64,000 nucleotides of DNA from Bacillus sp. V3-13. Lineage in GTDB: Bacteria; Bacillota; Bacilli; Bacillales; Cytobacillaceae. Of this stretch, positions 1 through 8,026 are shown piece by piece. The stretch's first letter is position 1. Each line of letters starts with the position of its first letter. The notes under the pieces were generated by a model that was not told the DNA's origin, searched no databases, and worked only from the letters and a program-made list of their open reading frames with translations. The position numbers were made by a program, and so were the translations under genes. The stretch covers positions 100,974 through 164,973 of the forward strand of contig NZ_PGUZ01000016.1 in assembly GCF_002860165.1 (NCBI RefSeq), written 5' to 3'.

Positions 1-301
1 TAATAGTGGCAATTCTGGATAAGTTATTAGCTCCAACAGACGTGGTGATCAGGTCGGCATTAACAATTGCATCCATAACTTTTTCTTCTTGTGTCATACT
101 ATTTATTGCATAAACAGGAGATATTGTTTCCACTGTATGATCTTCATCTAATAATTCAACTAAATAACTATTATTGTTGTTAATACTTTCAACCATATGG
201 GGATTCACGTCGACAAAGCAAACTTGATAGCCAGTTTTGCTTAGCAAATATCCGATAAAACCTTTTCCGATATTCCCGGCACCAAAATGCAGTGCTTTCA
301 T
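1..301 (-). CDS. mtlD: MtlD-like polyol-phosphate dehydrogenase, N-terminal part (runs off the window)
   Basis: The first 100 codons of a leftward gene are present; the rest lies beyond base 1. The protein opens with MKALHFGAGNIGKGFIG, the glycine-rich Rossmann NAD-binding loop typical of mannitol-1-phosphate 5-dehydrogenase, followed by CFVDVNP where the acidic residue that binds the cofactor ribose is expected. Family members interconvert a hexitol phosphate and fructose 6-phosphate with NAD+. The ATG has an AAAGGAGG-like site just upstream. It is the last visible gene of an operon with a SIS isomerase-like protein and a sugar-phosphate epimerase, so its substrate may be a hexitol phosphate other than mannitol 1-phosphate. 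The family call is firm; the substrate is inference. Confidence 0.75.
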   Translation of the reverse strand, partial: MKALHFGAGNIGKGFIGYLLSKTGYQVCFVDVNPHMVESINNNNSYLVELLDEDHTVETISPVYAINSMTQEEKVMDAIVNADLITTSVGANNLSRIATI

Positions 302-353
302 TTTGTAACCTCCTTTGCTAACGCTTTATCAATGGCCTTGAGAGATATATTAG

Positions 354-914
354 CTATTCCAGGTTTGCATGATATTTCCAAAGAGAATGCATTTCGATAT
401 TTTGCTCTTTAACCATCATTAATGCTAAAGTGTCACCCAGTAATAATAAACTTTGTTCAAATAAACTTGTCATTGGTTGCACAGATTGAATTTCACCAGG
501 TAATTGTAATTTTGTGCTCACAGGAATTTTAATAAATAAATCCGAATACTCCCTCATTGAACTTTCAGGATTTGCACCAATATGGGCAACTGTGGCATTA
601 AATTGTTTTGCCTTTTTTGCAATAATTAACGGGAAAGCCGTTTCTCCACTCCCAGAACCTACTATCAGCAAATCTTTCTCGGTAATGGCCGGTTCCGTGA
701 TTTGACCAACAACATAGGTCTTAATACCAAGATGCGCTAATCTTTTGGCTATTGCTTTTAATGATAATAAGACCCTTCCAACACCTACGAAGAATACTTT
801 CTCGGCCTTTTGTATTTCAACTAACAATTTATCTACATCATTGCTTTCAATGCTACTTATAGTTGCCGATAATTCATTGGTAATTTCCTTTGAAACACCA
901 TAGTAATTAACCAT
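354..914 (-). CDS. SIS-domain protein, 6-phospho-3-hexuloisomerase-like
   Basis: The product is 186 residues and is one SIS sugar-phosphate isomerase domain. VFFVGVGRVLLSLKAIAKRL (residues 40-59) and GSGSGET (86-92) form the phosphate-binding loops. SVQPMTSLFEQ (144-154) is typical of HxlB, which interconverts arabino-3-hexulose 6-phosphate and fructose 6-phosphate. I chose the ATG after GAGGAGAGGG rather than an ATG six codons upstream that overlaps the previous gene. The gene starts one base after the epimerase stop, so the two are translationally coupled. No hexulose-6-phosphate synthase is seen beside it, so a role in formaldehyde fixation is unlikely. An isomerase or lyase step in hexulose-phosphate catabolism fits better. 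Confidence 0.75.
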   Translation of the reverse strand: MVNYYGVSKEITNELSATISSIESNDVDKLLVEIQKAEKVFFVGVGRVLLSLKAIAKRLAHLGIKTYVVGQITEPAITEKDLLIVGSGSGETAFPLIIAKKAKQFNATVAHIGANPESSMREYSDLFIKIPVSTKLQLPGEIQSVQPMTSLFEQSLLLLGDTLALMMVKEQNIEMHSLWKYHANLE

Positions 915-915
915 T

Positions 916-1620
916 TTATTCCCTCTCCTCACGCAAACCCTGAAGGATACAGGTTTCTAGGGATTTTTTATTTTCTGCCAAACTATTATTAGAAATAAAT
1001 AAACTTGTACTGCCCGCAACCAATATGTCAGCACCAGCTCTTACCAACCCTGTTATGGTATCTAAAGATACTCGGCCATCGACTTCAATACTTGTATCTA
1101 ATCCCTTTTCTTTTATCAATCGAGACAGATCTTCTACTTTTTTCGTTGCATAAGACACTTGTTTTTCGTTTTTGTCAGTTGCAAAACCAGGGTTTATTAA
1201 CATTAACAAAATCGTATCACATTGAGGTAATACATAATCTAATACGGATAAAGGGGTTGCAGGATTAAGCGCGATTCCGACTTTGATATCATTTTTCCTA
1301 ATTAGTTGAATATAGCGATCAATATGTGTACTTGTTTCAATATGGAATGATATTTGTTGAACACCAATTCGGATCAGCTCTTGTATAAAAAACTCATTGT
1401 TATTCGCCATAATGTGGACATCAAAGTTCATATCCGTAATCTTTCGCAATTGCTTAATGGTGTCAATCCCCAACGGCATGCTTGGGCTAAAAGCTCCATC
1501 AATGATATCTACATGTAAAGTATCCAGTCCTTCATTTTCAATCTCTTTTACGCTTTTTTCAAGGTTACATAAATCTGCACACATAATCGAAGGTGCAATT
1601 GTGATCTTCTTACCTTGCAT
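916..1620 (-). CDS. Ribulose-phosphate 3-epimerase family protein (AlsE-like)
   Basis: The 234-residue product is a TIM-barrel 3-epimerase. The metal ligands of the family are visible: His36 and Asp38 in LHVDIIDG, His69 in DVHIM and Asp181 in IEVDGR. The phosphate-binding end is seen in LVAGSTSLF (199-207). The usual NPGFGGQ loop reads NPGFATDK, which departs from housekeeping Rpe, so a paralogue acting on a hexulose phosphate such as allulose 6-phosphate is plausible. The start is the ATG after AAAGGAGGCACAAAC; an upstream in-frame ATG has no better site. It is the first gene of the leftward operon and lies opposite the DeoR regulator. Confidence 0.8.
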   Translation of the reverse strand: MQGKKITIAPSIMCADLCNLEKSVKEIENEGLDTLHVDIIDGAFSPSMPLGIDTIKQLRKITDMNFDVHIMANNNEFFIQELIRIGVQQISFHIETSTHIDRYIQLIRKNDIKVGIALNPATPLSVLDYVLPQCDTILLMLINPGFATDKNEKQVSYATKKVEDLSRLIKEKGLDTSIEVDGRVSLDTITGLVRAGADILVAGSTSLFISNNSLAENKKSLETCILQGLREERE

Positions 1621-1660
1621 GTTTGTGCCTCCTTTTTTGCGTTTATTTGCTTCTTTCTTC

Positions 1661-1689
1661 ATTATAAAGCGTTATCAATTTAGAGTAAA
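1661..1689 (-). promoter_or_regulatory. Sigma-A-type promoter of the sugar-phosphate operon
   Basis: On the minus strand TTTACT (1684-1689) is followed by 17 bases and a perfect TATAAT (1661-1666), about 40 bases before the epimerase ATG. The 170-base divergent region also carries GTTTTTGCGTTTTT and GCACGTTTT around 1693-1730, repeats that could be DeoR operators. The promoter match is seen; the operator role is inference. Confidence 0.6.
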
Positions 1690-1791
1690 GCATGTTTTTG
1701 CGTTTTTATACAATATTCTTGCACGTTTTAACTTTATGAACTAAAAAAAATATGATAGACTTAAAGAAATCATTAGAGGAGTAAAACGCCT

Positions 1792-2541
1792 ATGCTTAAA
1801 GAAGAACGCCAACAAATAATTTTGCAGATTTTAAATGATGAGCATAAAGTGATTGCGAGCGACTTAAGCAAACGCTTATCTGTTTCAGAAGATACCATCC
1901 GAAGAGATTTAAAAGAACTGGACAATCAAGGTCTTATCAAAAGAGTACATAGCGGCGCATTGAGAAAAGGGCCCCCTGTTGTAGATTTTTCAACAAGGCA
2001 GAGTATTTCTAATGAAATTAAAATTAATTTAGCAAAAAAAGCATTGGATTTTATAAAAGATGAAATGGTCTTACTGATAGATGGAGGAACAACTAATTTA
2101 CATTTAGTAAATCAACTGCCTTTATCTTTAAAAGGAACCGTAATAACAAACAGCCCTCCTATTGCCATGGCACTTACTGATCATAGGGATATTGAAGTTA
2201 TTATGATCGGGGGGACTTTATTTAAGCAATCATTGGTTAATTTGGGGATCGATACTGTTGAAACTTTAAATACAATGAGAGCCGACCTATATATTATGGG
2301 TATTTATAAAATCGATCCTCATACAGGAATAAGTGTTCCCAGCTTATCAGAGGCTTTAGTAAAACGAAAAATGGCTTCTATTTCTACGGAAATTTTAGGA
2401 ATGGTGACATCTGATAAACTAGATACTATTTCTAATCACATTGTTTGCCCAACAAATAATTTAACCTATTTAATAACCGAACAAGTAAATCCAGATATTA
2501 AAACCCTGTATGACAATCAAGGAATAATTGTCGTAGATTAG
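1792..2541 (+). CDS. DeoR-family transcriptional regulator
   Basis: The 249-residue protein has an N-terminal DeoR winged helix-turn-helix (residues about 3-57, with VSEDTIRRDLKEL as recognition helix) and a C-terminal DeoRC sugar-phosphate sensor domain with LLIDGGTTNLHL near residue 95. Such proteins usually repress a neighbouring sugar operon until a phosphorylated intermediate binds. The ATG follows GAGGAGTAAAACGCC. It is divergent from the epimerase, isomerase and dehydrogenase genes, the standard layout for a local repressor. The final residues LYDNQGIIVVD complete a normal-length family member. Confidence 0.85.
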   Translation: MLKEERQQIILQILNDEHKVIASDLSKRLSVSEDTIRRDLKELDNQGLIKRVHSGALRKGPPVVDFSTRQSISNEIKINLAKKALDFIKDEMVLLIDGGTTNLHLVNQLPLSLKGTVITNSPPIAMALTDHRDIEVIMIGGTLFKQSLVNLGIDTVETLNTMRADLYIMGIYKIDPHTGISVPSLSEALVKRKMASISTEILGMVTSDKLDTISNHIVCPTNNLTYLITEQVNPDIKTLYDNQGIIVVD

Positions 2542-2622
2542 AAATATTAAGTCGTTAGAATAAAAAACTTTTATAAATTTAGATTCTTAATACAAAATAA
2601 TCATTACGAAAAGGAGATAGAA

Positions 2623-2838
2623 ATGAATAATTTTAATGAAATTGACGAACTCGCCATTAGCACAATTCGCACATTATCAATAGACGCGATTGAAATGGCC
2701 AACTCGGGACATCCAGGTTTACCCATGGGGGCTGCCCCCATGGCATATGTATTATGGACAAAGCATATGAATCATAATCCAAATAATCCGTCCTGGTTCA
2801 ATAGAGACCGATTTGTTTTTGTAAAAACAATTTTTTAA
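2623..2838 (+). pseudogene. Truncated transketolase (N-terminal 65 codons only)
   Basis: The reading frame begins with a good site (AAAAGGAGATAGAAATG) and matches the start of transketolase closely: [19 protein letters not shown] and [12 protein letters not shown], then WFNRDRFV. At that point, near base 2818, it leaves the family sequence (normally followed by LSAGHGS) and stops after FVKTIF. Real transketolases have about 665 residues. The rest of the thiamine-diphosphate enzyme is absent and mazEF follows, so this is the scar of a deletion or insertion. The peptide itself should be inactive because it lacks the cofactor-binding and C-terminal domains. Confidence 0.85.
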
Positions 2839-2950
2839 TTTTGCCCTATATTCATTAATCTCATGGAATTAGCAGCCGCAAATTAGATCTTATTTAATGT
2901 TCATAAAAAAAATGTGTCGGAGGAATTTATCTTTTTTTTGCAACTTTTCC

Positions 2951-2979
2951 TTACAACATGGATATACTTTGGATATACA
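2951..2979 (+). promoter_or_regulatory. mazEF promoter overlapping ATATAC repeats
   Basis: TTACAA (2951-2956), a 17-base spacer and TATACA (2974-2979) form a plausible sigma-A promoter. It is overlapped by GGATATACTTTGGATATACAAA, a tandem pair of GGATATAC, and a third copy GGTATACTT lies at 2996-3004. Repeats over the -10 region suit autorepression by the MazE-MazF complex, which is common in this toxin-antitoxin family but not proven here. Confidence 0.5.
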
Positions 2980-3034
2980 AACCTGAAAGGTTGTGGTATA
3001 CTTGAGTCAAAATAAAAAGAAAGGGCTGGTTTAT

Positions 3035-3301
3035 GTGGCAACAACTACCGTTGGTAAATGGGGTAATAGTATGGGTGTCCGCATTCCGCAAGATTTTTTG
3101 GAAACCGTTGATTTAGGGTTAGGCTCAAAAGTGGAAATTCAACTCATTCCAGAGCAAGGTATCTTCTTAAAGCCGGCGAAAAAGCGTAAGCGCAAAACTA
3201 ACAAGGAGCTACGTCAGCTCTATCTGTCTAAACGCGGCAAAAACAAACCAGAAATGTCGCAAGGCGAATTGATTAACGACTCTATGGGGGATGAAATTTA
3301 A
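3035..3301 (+). CDS. mazE: MazE-type antitoxin (AbrB/SpoVT fold)
   Basis: With the GTG at 3035 (AAAGAAAGGGCTGG just upstream) the product is 88 residues. It starts VATTTVGKWGNSMGVRIPQD, the classic MazE AbrB-type DNA-binding hairpin, and continues through VEIQLIPEQGIFLKPAKK. The C-terminal half is basic then acidic (KRKRKTNKELRQL to MSQGELINDSMGDEI) and should be the flexible part that occupies the MazF active site. An earlier GTG at 2993 is open but lies inside the promoter/operator region. The stop is two bases before mazF. Its role is to neutralise MazF and, with it, to repress the operon. Confidence 0.85.
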   Translation: MATTTVGKWGNSMGVRIPQDFLETVDLGLGSKVEIQLIPEQGIFLKPAKKRKRKTNKELRQLYLSKRGKNKPEMSQGELINDSMGDEI

Positions 3302-3303
3302 TA

Positions 3304-3729
3304 ATGGCAATTACAGGGGTTGTAGAACGAGGCTCAATTGTGTGGTGTAATCTTCACCCTACAAGAGGCCATGAACAAAATGGCTATCGAGCCTCAATCG
3401 TAATATCAGATGGATTCATTGATCCTTCTCTAAACAAAATGGCGTTGACTGTTCCGGTTATAACACAAGTGATGGGCCATACCTTTGAAATCGAAGTTCC
3501 ATCAGGAATCAAAACACCTGATTCAAAGTTACTGCCGTTTGAAAATCTCCATTTTGAAGAATTAGAAGGTGTAGTCCTAATCAACAATGTTAGGTCAATC
3601 GATCTTGAAAGACGAAATGCAGTTGTAATCGGTAAGGTTGACCCGGAATCCGAATTCTTCGAGGAAATCGTGGACAATGTAATGGCACTCATAGCATACC
3701 CTGAAGATGGCGAGGGAATCGATGATTAG
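3304..3729 (+). CDS. mazF: MazF/PemK-type mRNA interferase toxin
   Basis: The 141-residue protein has the PemK/MazF SH3-like fold. VERGSIVWCNLHPTRGHEQN resembles the canonical start with its catalytic Arg of the PTRGHEQ motif, followed by RASIVIS and later LTVPVITQ, where the second catalytic Thr/Ser region lies. It cleaves single-stranded mRNA at short sites and is inhibited by MazE. It is about 25 residues longer than the B. subtilis enzyme because of an acidic tail ending MALIAYPEDGEGIDD. It is not the sigB-linked housekeeping ndoAI/ndoA locus, since alr and rsbR genes are absent, so it is probably an accessory acquired copy. Confidence 0.88.
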   Translation: MAITGVVERGSIVWCNLHPTRGHEQNGYRASIVISDGFIDPSLNKMALTVPVITQVMGHTFEIEVPSGIKTPDSKLLPFENLHFEELEGVVLINNVRSIDLERRNAVVIGKVDPESEFFEEIVDNVMALIAYPEDGEGIDD

Positions 3730-3824
3730 AAGAAAACTCAAGAAATTGTTGAGTATTCTAGTACGGGTTACAACATAGTCTTACATTGAAGTACGGCTTT
3801 TTTTTTTAGGAATCGGTTTCAGTT

Positions 3825-4682
3825 TTAGTTTTGATGATTAATCTGTTTCCAAGCGCGTACCAAACCATCGACAATGGGTTCAATAACATCTTGATCCGTA
3901 AGATAATGAAAGTGGGATAGGGGATTCCAGCTGATGAACGCATTTCCGACATTGACTTCCCTATCTTCGTTTACCATTTTATTATAGTTTTCACTGACTT
4001 TTTTTAATGGATACCCTAAAATATCATCTTTATCATAAAAGTTGATCCATTCACCGTTCAAACCAGGGTAATATTCTTCAAGCTTTGGAGATGGAATATG
4101 AACCGGCCTGTCAAAATTATGGTATCGTAAACTCCAAAGAGGCATCGAAGTCCCAAGCGTGTAAAAGAGGGTTAACGTATCCCCTTTTTCCAAAGGTGAG
4201 GCACCGTTCACAACCGAGGTAACGTCCTGTTCTTTAAACTGCAAGTCGTAAAAGTAATTGCTTGCGATCACTGATCCCAGGCTATGCGAGATGATGCATA
4301 GAGGCGCATCGTTTCCGGCTATCTGTGACAGTCTATTGAGATTGACGCCTATTTCATCATGGACTCGTTGATAATTATGCTTTGCTGTTTCTACCGGCTG
4401 ATAGGCAATTGCATCTCCTAAATAATGAATGATAAAACGCCGCAGGGTTTGAAAATTCAACTCGCTTTCCATAACGATATCTTTCATCAGTTTTTCTTCT
4501 CGGTCGGCAAAAACCTTTGCCCAGTGGACAGGTTGAATGATCAGATAGGAGGAGGAATCACTAACTAGCTGATGCAGTCGTTTATCGAATTTTTGGTTGA
4601 GCATTGATATCATTTCGCCTGCAAATTCTTGTGTCGTATTACCCATCCCGTGAATGATCGCTACAGCCAGCTTTTTGTACAC
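3825..4682 (-). CDS. Alpha/beta-hydrolase (lipase-like), function unknown
   Basis: The 285-residue cytosolic protein begins with KKLAVAIIHGMGN, the HG oxyanion-hole motif of alpha/beta hydrolases. It has a nucleophile elbow ISHSLGS with Ser134. A candidate acid is an Asp in the DKDDILGYPLK stretch (near 217), and a candidate His lies in PLSHFHYLTD near the C-terminus. No signal peptide is present. The start is GTG, preceded by AAGGAGTGAGATT. It could be an esterase or lipase; the substrate is not evident. It stands alone between mazF and minJ, convergent with mazF. Confidence 0.65.
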   Translation of the reverse strand: MYKKLAVAIIHGMGNTTQEFAGEMISMLNQKFDKRLHQLVSDSSSYLIIQPVHWAKVFADREEKLMKDIVMESELNFQTLRRFIIHYLGDAIAYQPVETAKHNYQRVHDEIGVNLNRLSQIAGNDAPLCIISHSLGSVIASNYFYDLQFKEQDVTSVVNGASPLEKGDTLTLFYTLGTSMPLWSLRYHNFDRPVHIPSPKLEEYYPGLNGEWINFYDKDDILGYPLKKVSENYNKMVNEDREVNVGNAFISWNPLSHFHYLTDQDVIEPIVDGLVRAWKQINHQN

Positions 4683-4727
4683 AATCTCACTCCTTAATTA
4701 AGATAGATCACCATGTTAACTTCCAGG

Positions 4728-5930
4728 TTACATGGCCTCAGTACCCCACTTCTTCTCCTCCTGCACAAACAGAATCCCGAGCTCGTGATGGTCGCCTTCA
4801 TACAGGGCACACTGAACGAAACGAATCTCCCCATTCACATCAAGAATTTCAAGCTTGCAGTGGGCACGGTTCCGCTGGACTGCTTCGTAGAAGGCCTTTT
4901 CATCATTGACTTGAATTCCATTAACTTTCGTTATCAGCTCGCCTACCTGCAAGGCCATTTTATGTGCGGGTGAATCGAGAATAATCCCTAGAATCATCAG
5001 GCCATTGTTCCGCTTTGAAAAGTAGAATGGCTTGTTCTCGTCTGAAAGGCGATCCCTTAAGGCAAGCAATTCCCGGCCGAGCATGGCAAATGCAACAACA
5101 GCTATCGAAATGATAGGCCACCAATAACCGGCTGCTGCAAGGATGACTGTAATTACTCCGAATACAATGACCCTTTTTCCCAGCTGCCGGAGTGCTTCTT
5201 TTGGAAGCATACCTTGGATTTGCTGGTAAAATCCGACCGCAAACGGGACAAGGATAAACGAAAACTCCTCGCCTCCCACTGTGAAAATCGGCCACCACTC
5301 AAATGGAGCTGAAATAGCATTGCCGGGAATCACAAGAAACACAGGCAGCATCCACACTCTTTTTACTTCGTGAACACCAACTGACAATCCACGCTTGCTT
5401 TTTATAAGCTTCGGCGAGGTTCCCTTCTGGCCATTTTTTAAAATAAGGACGCCTTCTCCAATGATTAAAAGCGATAGTAGTACGGCAATTGAAGGATAAA
5501 TGTCTTCTCCCAGTGAAGCAAACAGGTCCGGAAAGTATGGGATTGACCAATTTTGATTGACCGCCAATATTAAAGCGAAAAATGCCGCACCAACTGTATA
5601 AGCAGGTGAAAGCAGCCGTACTTTTGTTGTGATACTCGCGAGTAGTGTAGCACATGCGATTAACAGGACGGCTTCAAACGGAATAACGAGCCCGGCTGCC
5701 AATGAAATAATAGAGATGACTAATCCAATGACGGCGCCTATCGGCAAAAGCTGCCGCAATTCAAAATATGCATTCTCTACGCGGACGTGAAAGTTCTTCC
5801 GTTCCCGTTTCACGCGCGAAACTCCCAATATAGCAGCCAATAGGAAAAGATAGTAAAACACAGGATTGAGCAATAATTTGCCTGTTCCTTTTAATAATTC
5901 AATCAGCCACGCTTGTGCCAACTTAGTCAC
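4728..5930 (-). CDS. minJ: Cell-division topology protein MinJ (membrane protein with PDZ domain)
   Basis: The 400-residue protein matches B. subtilis MinJ in length, layout and position beside ctpB. It has several hydrophobic segments in the first 290 residues (for example about 20-40, 60-110 and 135-160). It ends in a cytosolic PDZ domain from about 305 to 385, containing GLMILGIILDSPAHKMALQV and GELITKVNGIQV. MinJ bridges DivIVA at the poles and division sites to MinD/MinC and so places the septum. The start is GTG (GTGACTAAGTTGGCACAAGC) after AGAGGCTG. SwrA, next to it in B. subtilis, is absent here. Confidence 0.85.
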   Translation of the reverse strand: MTKLAQAWLIELLKGTGKLLLNPVFYYLFLLAAILGVSRVKRERKNFHVRVENAYFELRQLLPIGAVIGLVISIISLAAGLVIPFEAVLLIACATLLASITTKVRLLSPAYTVGAAFFALILAVNQNWSIPYFPDLFASLGEDIYPSIAVLLSLLIIGEGVLILKNGQKGTSPKLIKSKRGLSVGVHEVKRVWMLPVFLVIPGNAISAPFEWWPIFTVGGEEFSFILVPFAVGFYQQIQGMLPKEALRQLGKRVIVFGVITVILAAAGYWWPIISIAVVAFAMLGRELLALRDRLSDENKPFYFSKRNNGLMILGIILDSPAHKMALQVGELITKVNGIQVNDEKAFYEAVQRNRAHCKLEILDVNGEIRFVQCALYEGDHHELGILFVQEEKKWGTEAM

Positions 5931-6235
5931 CAGCCTCTATGTTAATCCTTTTTAGGTGTATGTATAAAAAACATTCTATTAAAGCCTATTTTACCAAACC
6001 AGGACCTTAAAACCTATTGCTAGTTTTTGCAAACGGCATAAATTTATGAATCTCTTAAAAACACATTTCTTTAACCGCGGATAAAAGTGGTGTTTCCCGG
6101 ACATCAGTATTTTCGCGGATATGCGGTTCCTTTGCGCGGATATATTAACTAAAATCGCGGATAAAAATTTTTCCGATCTCTGCAACTCCCCATTTGCATG
6201 GATAAATCACCCGAAGATTCTACTAATAAGCAGCC
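5931..6235. other. Non-coding gap between minJ and the ctpB terminator
   Basis: No convincing gene is present. The notable content is four copies of CGCGGATA (see the separate repeat entry). No clear sigma-A promoter for minJ was recognised. Confidence 0.5.
6076..6163 (+). repeat. Four copies of CGCGGATA (TATCCGCG on the minus strand)
   Basis: Exact copies lie at 6076-6083, 6114-6121, 6135-6142 and 6156-6163, and a degenerate CCCGGACA at about 6097. The last three are exactly 21 bases apart, two helical turns. They are upstream of minJ and downstream of the ctpB terminator. They could bind a regulator of minJ or belong to a dispersed intergenic repeat family; the sequence alone does not decide. 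Confidence 0.6.
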
Positions 6236-6268
6236 AAAAAGGCCTTTCCGTATGGCGAAAGGCCTTTT
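6236..6268 (-). terminator. ctpB terminator
   Basis: AAAGGCCTTTC and GAAAGGCCTTTT form a near-perfect stem around CGTATGGC about 35 bases after the ctpB stop. T tracts on both sides would let it work in both directions. Confidence 0.85.
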
Positions 6269-6303
6269 CAAACGTTATTCTATCAAAAAAGCTTCTTTTT
6301 TCA

Positions 6304-7755
6304 TTATTTCGCAAGATGGCGCAAAGCAGTTTGAAGCTGAAGATCATTTTCTTCTTTCTTTATTTCTTCGATGACAGCTGCTTCAAGTGCCGAAGCCGTT
6401 TCCTGGTCGATGACACCCGTTGGCTTGATTTTCTGCTGCTGCTGGAATGCTTTTACTGCCGTAACTGTACCGACATTAAAATAACCGTCTGTCCGGCCGG
6501 GAGCAAAGCCCAGCCCGTCAAGAATTTGCTGGATATTTTTAACCTGTTCATTGTTCATGTCTTTTTCCAGTGGTTCTTCCAGCTTGAGCGGATGTGTCTG
6601 GAATATTTCCGACTGGCTGACCTTGATTGTCGGTTCAATCCCTTTATTATGAATCCAGTTGCCGTCCGGAGTGAGCCATTTGAATAGCGTTAATTTAATC
6701 ATGCTGCCGTCTGCCATCGTCACGGGCTGCTGGACCGTTCCTTTGCCAAAAGTCGTTTCACCGATCAGCGGATATCCACCCGCTTCTTTTAAAGCACCTG
6801 CCAGAATTTCTGAGGCAGACGCGCTTCCTTTATCGATTAACACCGCAATTGGGTAATCCTTTTTCTTTTCCAGATTAGAAAAGTAACGGTCTTTTTCACC
6901 GTTCCGTTGCTCTATTTGCACGTAAGGCTTCTCATCTGTAACAAGCTGCTTTAAAATTTCGTCAACACTTGTTAATAGGCCCCCCGGGTTGCCGCGCACA
7001 TCAATAACCAACCCGTCGATGCCTTTTTCCTCCATCGAGTTCAATTCCTTTTGAAATTCTGCTGCTGTGTTTTTCGAAAAAGAGGTCAGTTCAATGTAGC
7101 CAATCTGTTTGCGATTCTTATTTTTCATGTCAGCATAAACGGTAATCTGCGGTATTTCATCACGTTCAATCTCGAGTTTCAATGGATCCTTCAACCCTTG
7201 CCTCGCGATTTCCAGTTCGACCTTTGTGCCCTTTTCACCGCGGATCTTGGAGGTCGCCTCAAAAAGGTCCAGTCCTTTGACACTTTCTCCGTCCACTTTT
7301 AAAATTTCGTCATTCGGCTTCACTCCCGCTTTTTCCGCAGGAGAATTTTTAAACGGCGCAACAATCACAATTTTACCGTCTACGATACCGACTTCGGCAC
7401 CAATTCCTTCAAAGCTTGATTCTAAAGTTTGATTAAACTGGCTGGACGTTTCTTTGTCCATATACACAGAGTATGGATCTTCAAGAGTGGACAGCATTCC
7501 CTGTATGGCCCCTTCGACCAGCTGCTTTTCCTCTACCTTTTCCACATAGCGATTTAAAATCAAGTGATAGGCCTGATTTACTTTTTCCAGTTCACCAAAA
7601 CTTGTACTTTCTTTTGCCTGTGAACTTGTCGAAGATTGATGGGCCTCGTTAGTTATTTCTTGCGGCGTGCTTTGCCAGTTGACTACAGCATAGGTTCCCG
7701 CAGAACCAAGAAACAGCGAACCGGCCATTAAAAGTGCGATCCATTTATTGTTCAT
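6304..7755 (-). CDS. ctpB: Carboxy-terminal processing protease CtpB (S41)
   Basis: The 483-residue secreted protease has an N-terminal membrane anchor (about 5-25), a helical region, a PDZ domain (about 110-190 with GIGAEVGIVDGKIVIVAPF) and the S41 core. The catalytic residues fall at Ser313 (GSASASEI), Lys338 and Gln342 (FGKGTVQ), with the same 25- and 29-residue spacing as Ser309, Lys334 and Gln338 of B. subtilis CtpB. A C-terminal peptidoglycan-binding domain (about 395-460, EQVKNIQQILDGLGF) follows. In B. subtilis CtpB cleaves SpoIVFA to activate sigma-K during sporulation. It lies beside minJ as in that species. Confidence 0.92.
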   Translation of the reverse strand: MNNKWIALLMAGSLFLGSAGTYAVVNWQSTPQEITNEAHQSSTSSQAKESTSFGELEKVNQAYHLILNRYVEKVEEKQLVEGAIQGMLSTLEDPYSVYMDKETSSQFNQTLESSFEGIGAEVGIVDGKIVIVAPFKNSPAEKAGVKPNDEILKVDGESVKGLDLFEATSKIRGEKGTKVELEIARQGLKDPLKLEIERDEIPQITVYADMKNKNRKQIGYIELTSFSKNTAAEFQKELNSMEEKGIDGLVIDVRGNPGGLLTSVDEILKQLVTDEKPYVQIEQRNGEKDRYFSNLEKKKDYPIAVLIDKGSASASEILAGALKEAGGYPLIGETTFGKGTVQQPVTMADGSMIKLTLFKWLTPDGNWIHNKGIEPTIKVSQSEIFQTHPLKLEEPLEKDMNNEQVKNIQQILDGLGFAPGRTDGYFNVGTVTAVKAFQQQQKIKPTGVIDQETASALEAAVIEEIKKEENDLQLQTALRHLAK

Positions 7756-7995
7756 AGCTTCCCCTCTTTCTTCAGCAATGAGCGGGGTTTCCCGTGAATA
7801 CTCTGTTCTAGTAGAGATTCACATCAACATCCCTGTCTATATCAATATATGTACAGTGGGACGAGTTATGAACAATATAAATACAGATACGCTGAAATAC
7901 ATTTCTTTCTTGAAGATTACAAGTTTTAACTTTTCATTACGGGGAATAGGAAATAATATATAGCTCATGTTGTTAAGTAGGGGTGCAAAAGAAAA

Positions 7996-8018
7996 GGAAG
8001 AAGCATAACGCTTCTTCC
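7996..8018 (-). terminator. Terminator of the M23 hydrolase gene
   Basis: GGAAGAAGC and GCTTCTTCC form a perfect 9-bp stem with an ATAAC loop, 9 bases after the stop, followed by TTTTC on the minus strand. The stretch 7756-7995 upstream of ctpB contains no gene. Confidence 0.8.
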
Positions 8019-8026
8019 GGAGGTTT

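Noticed and set aside
4960..5655. Two minus-strand frames of 112 and 118 codons within minJ
   Set aside because: They are out-of-frame shadows of minJ, with no ribosome site and odd Cys/Arg-rich translations.
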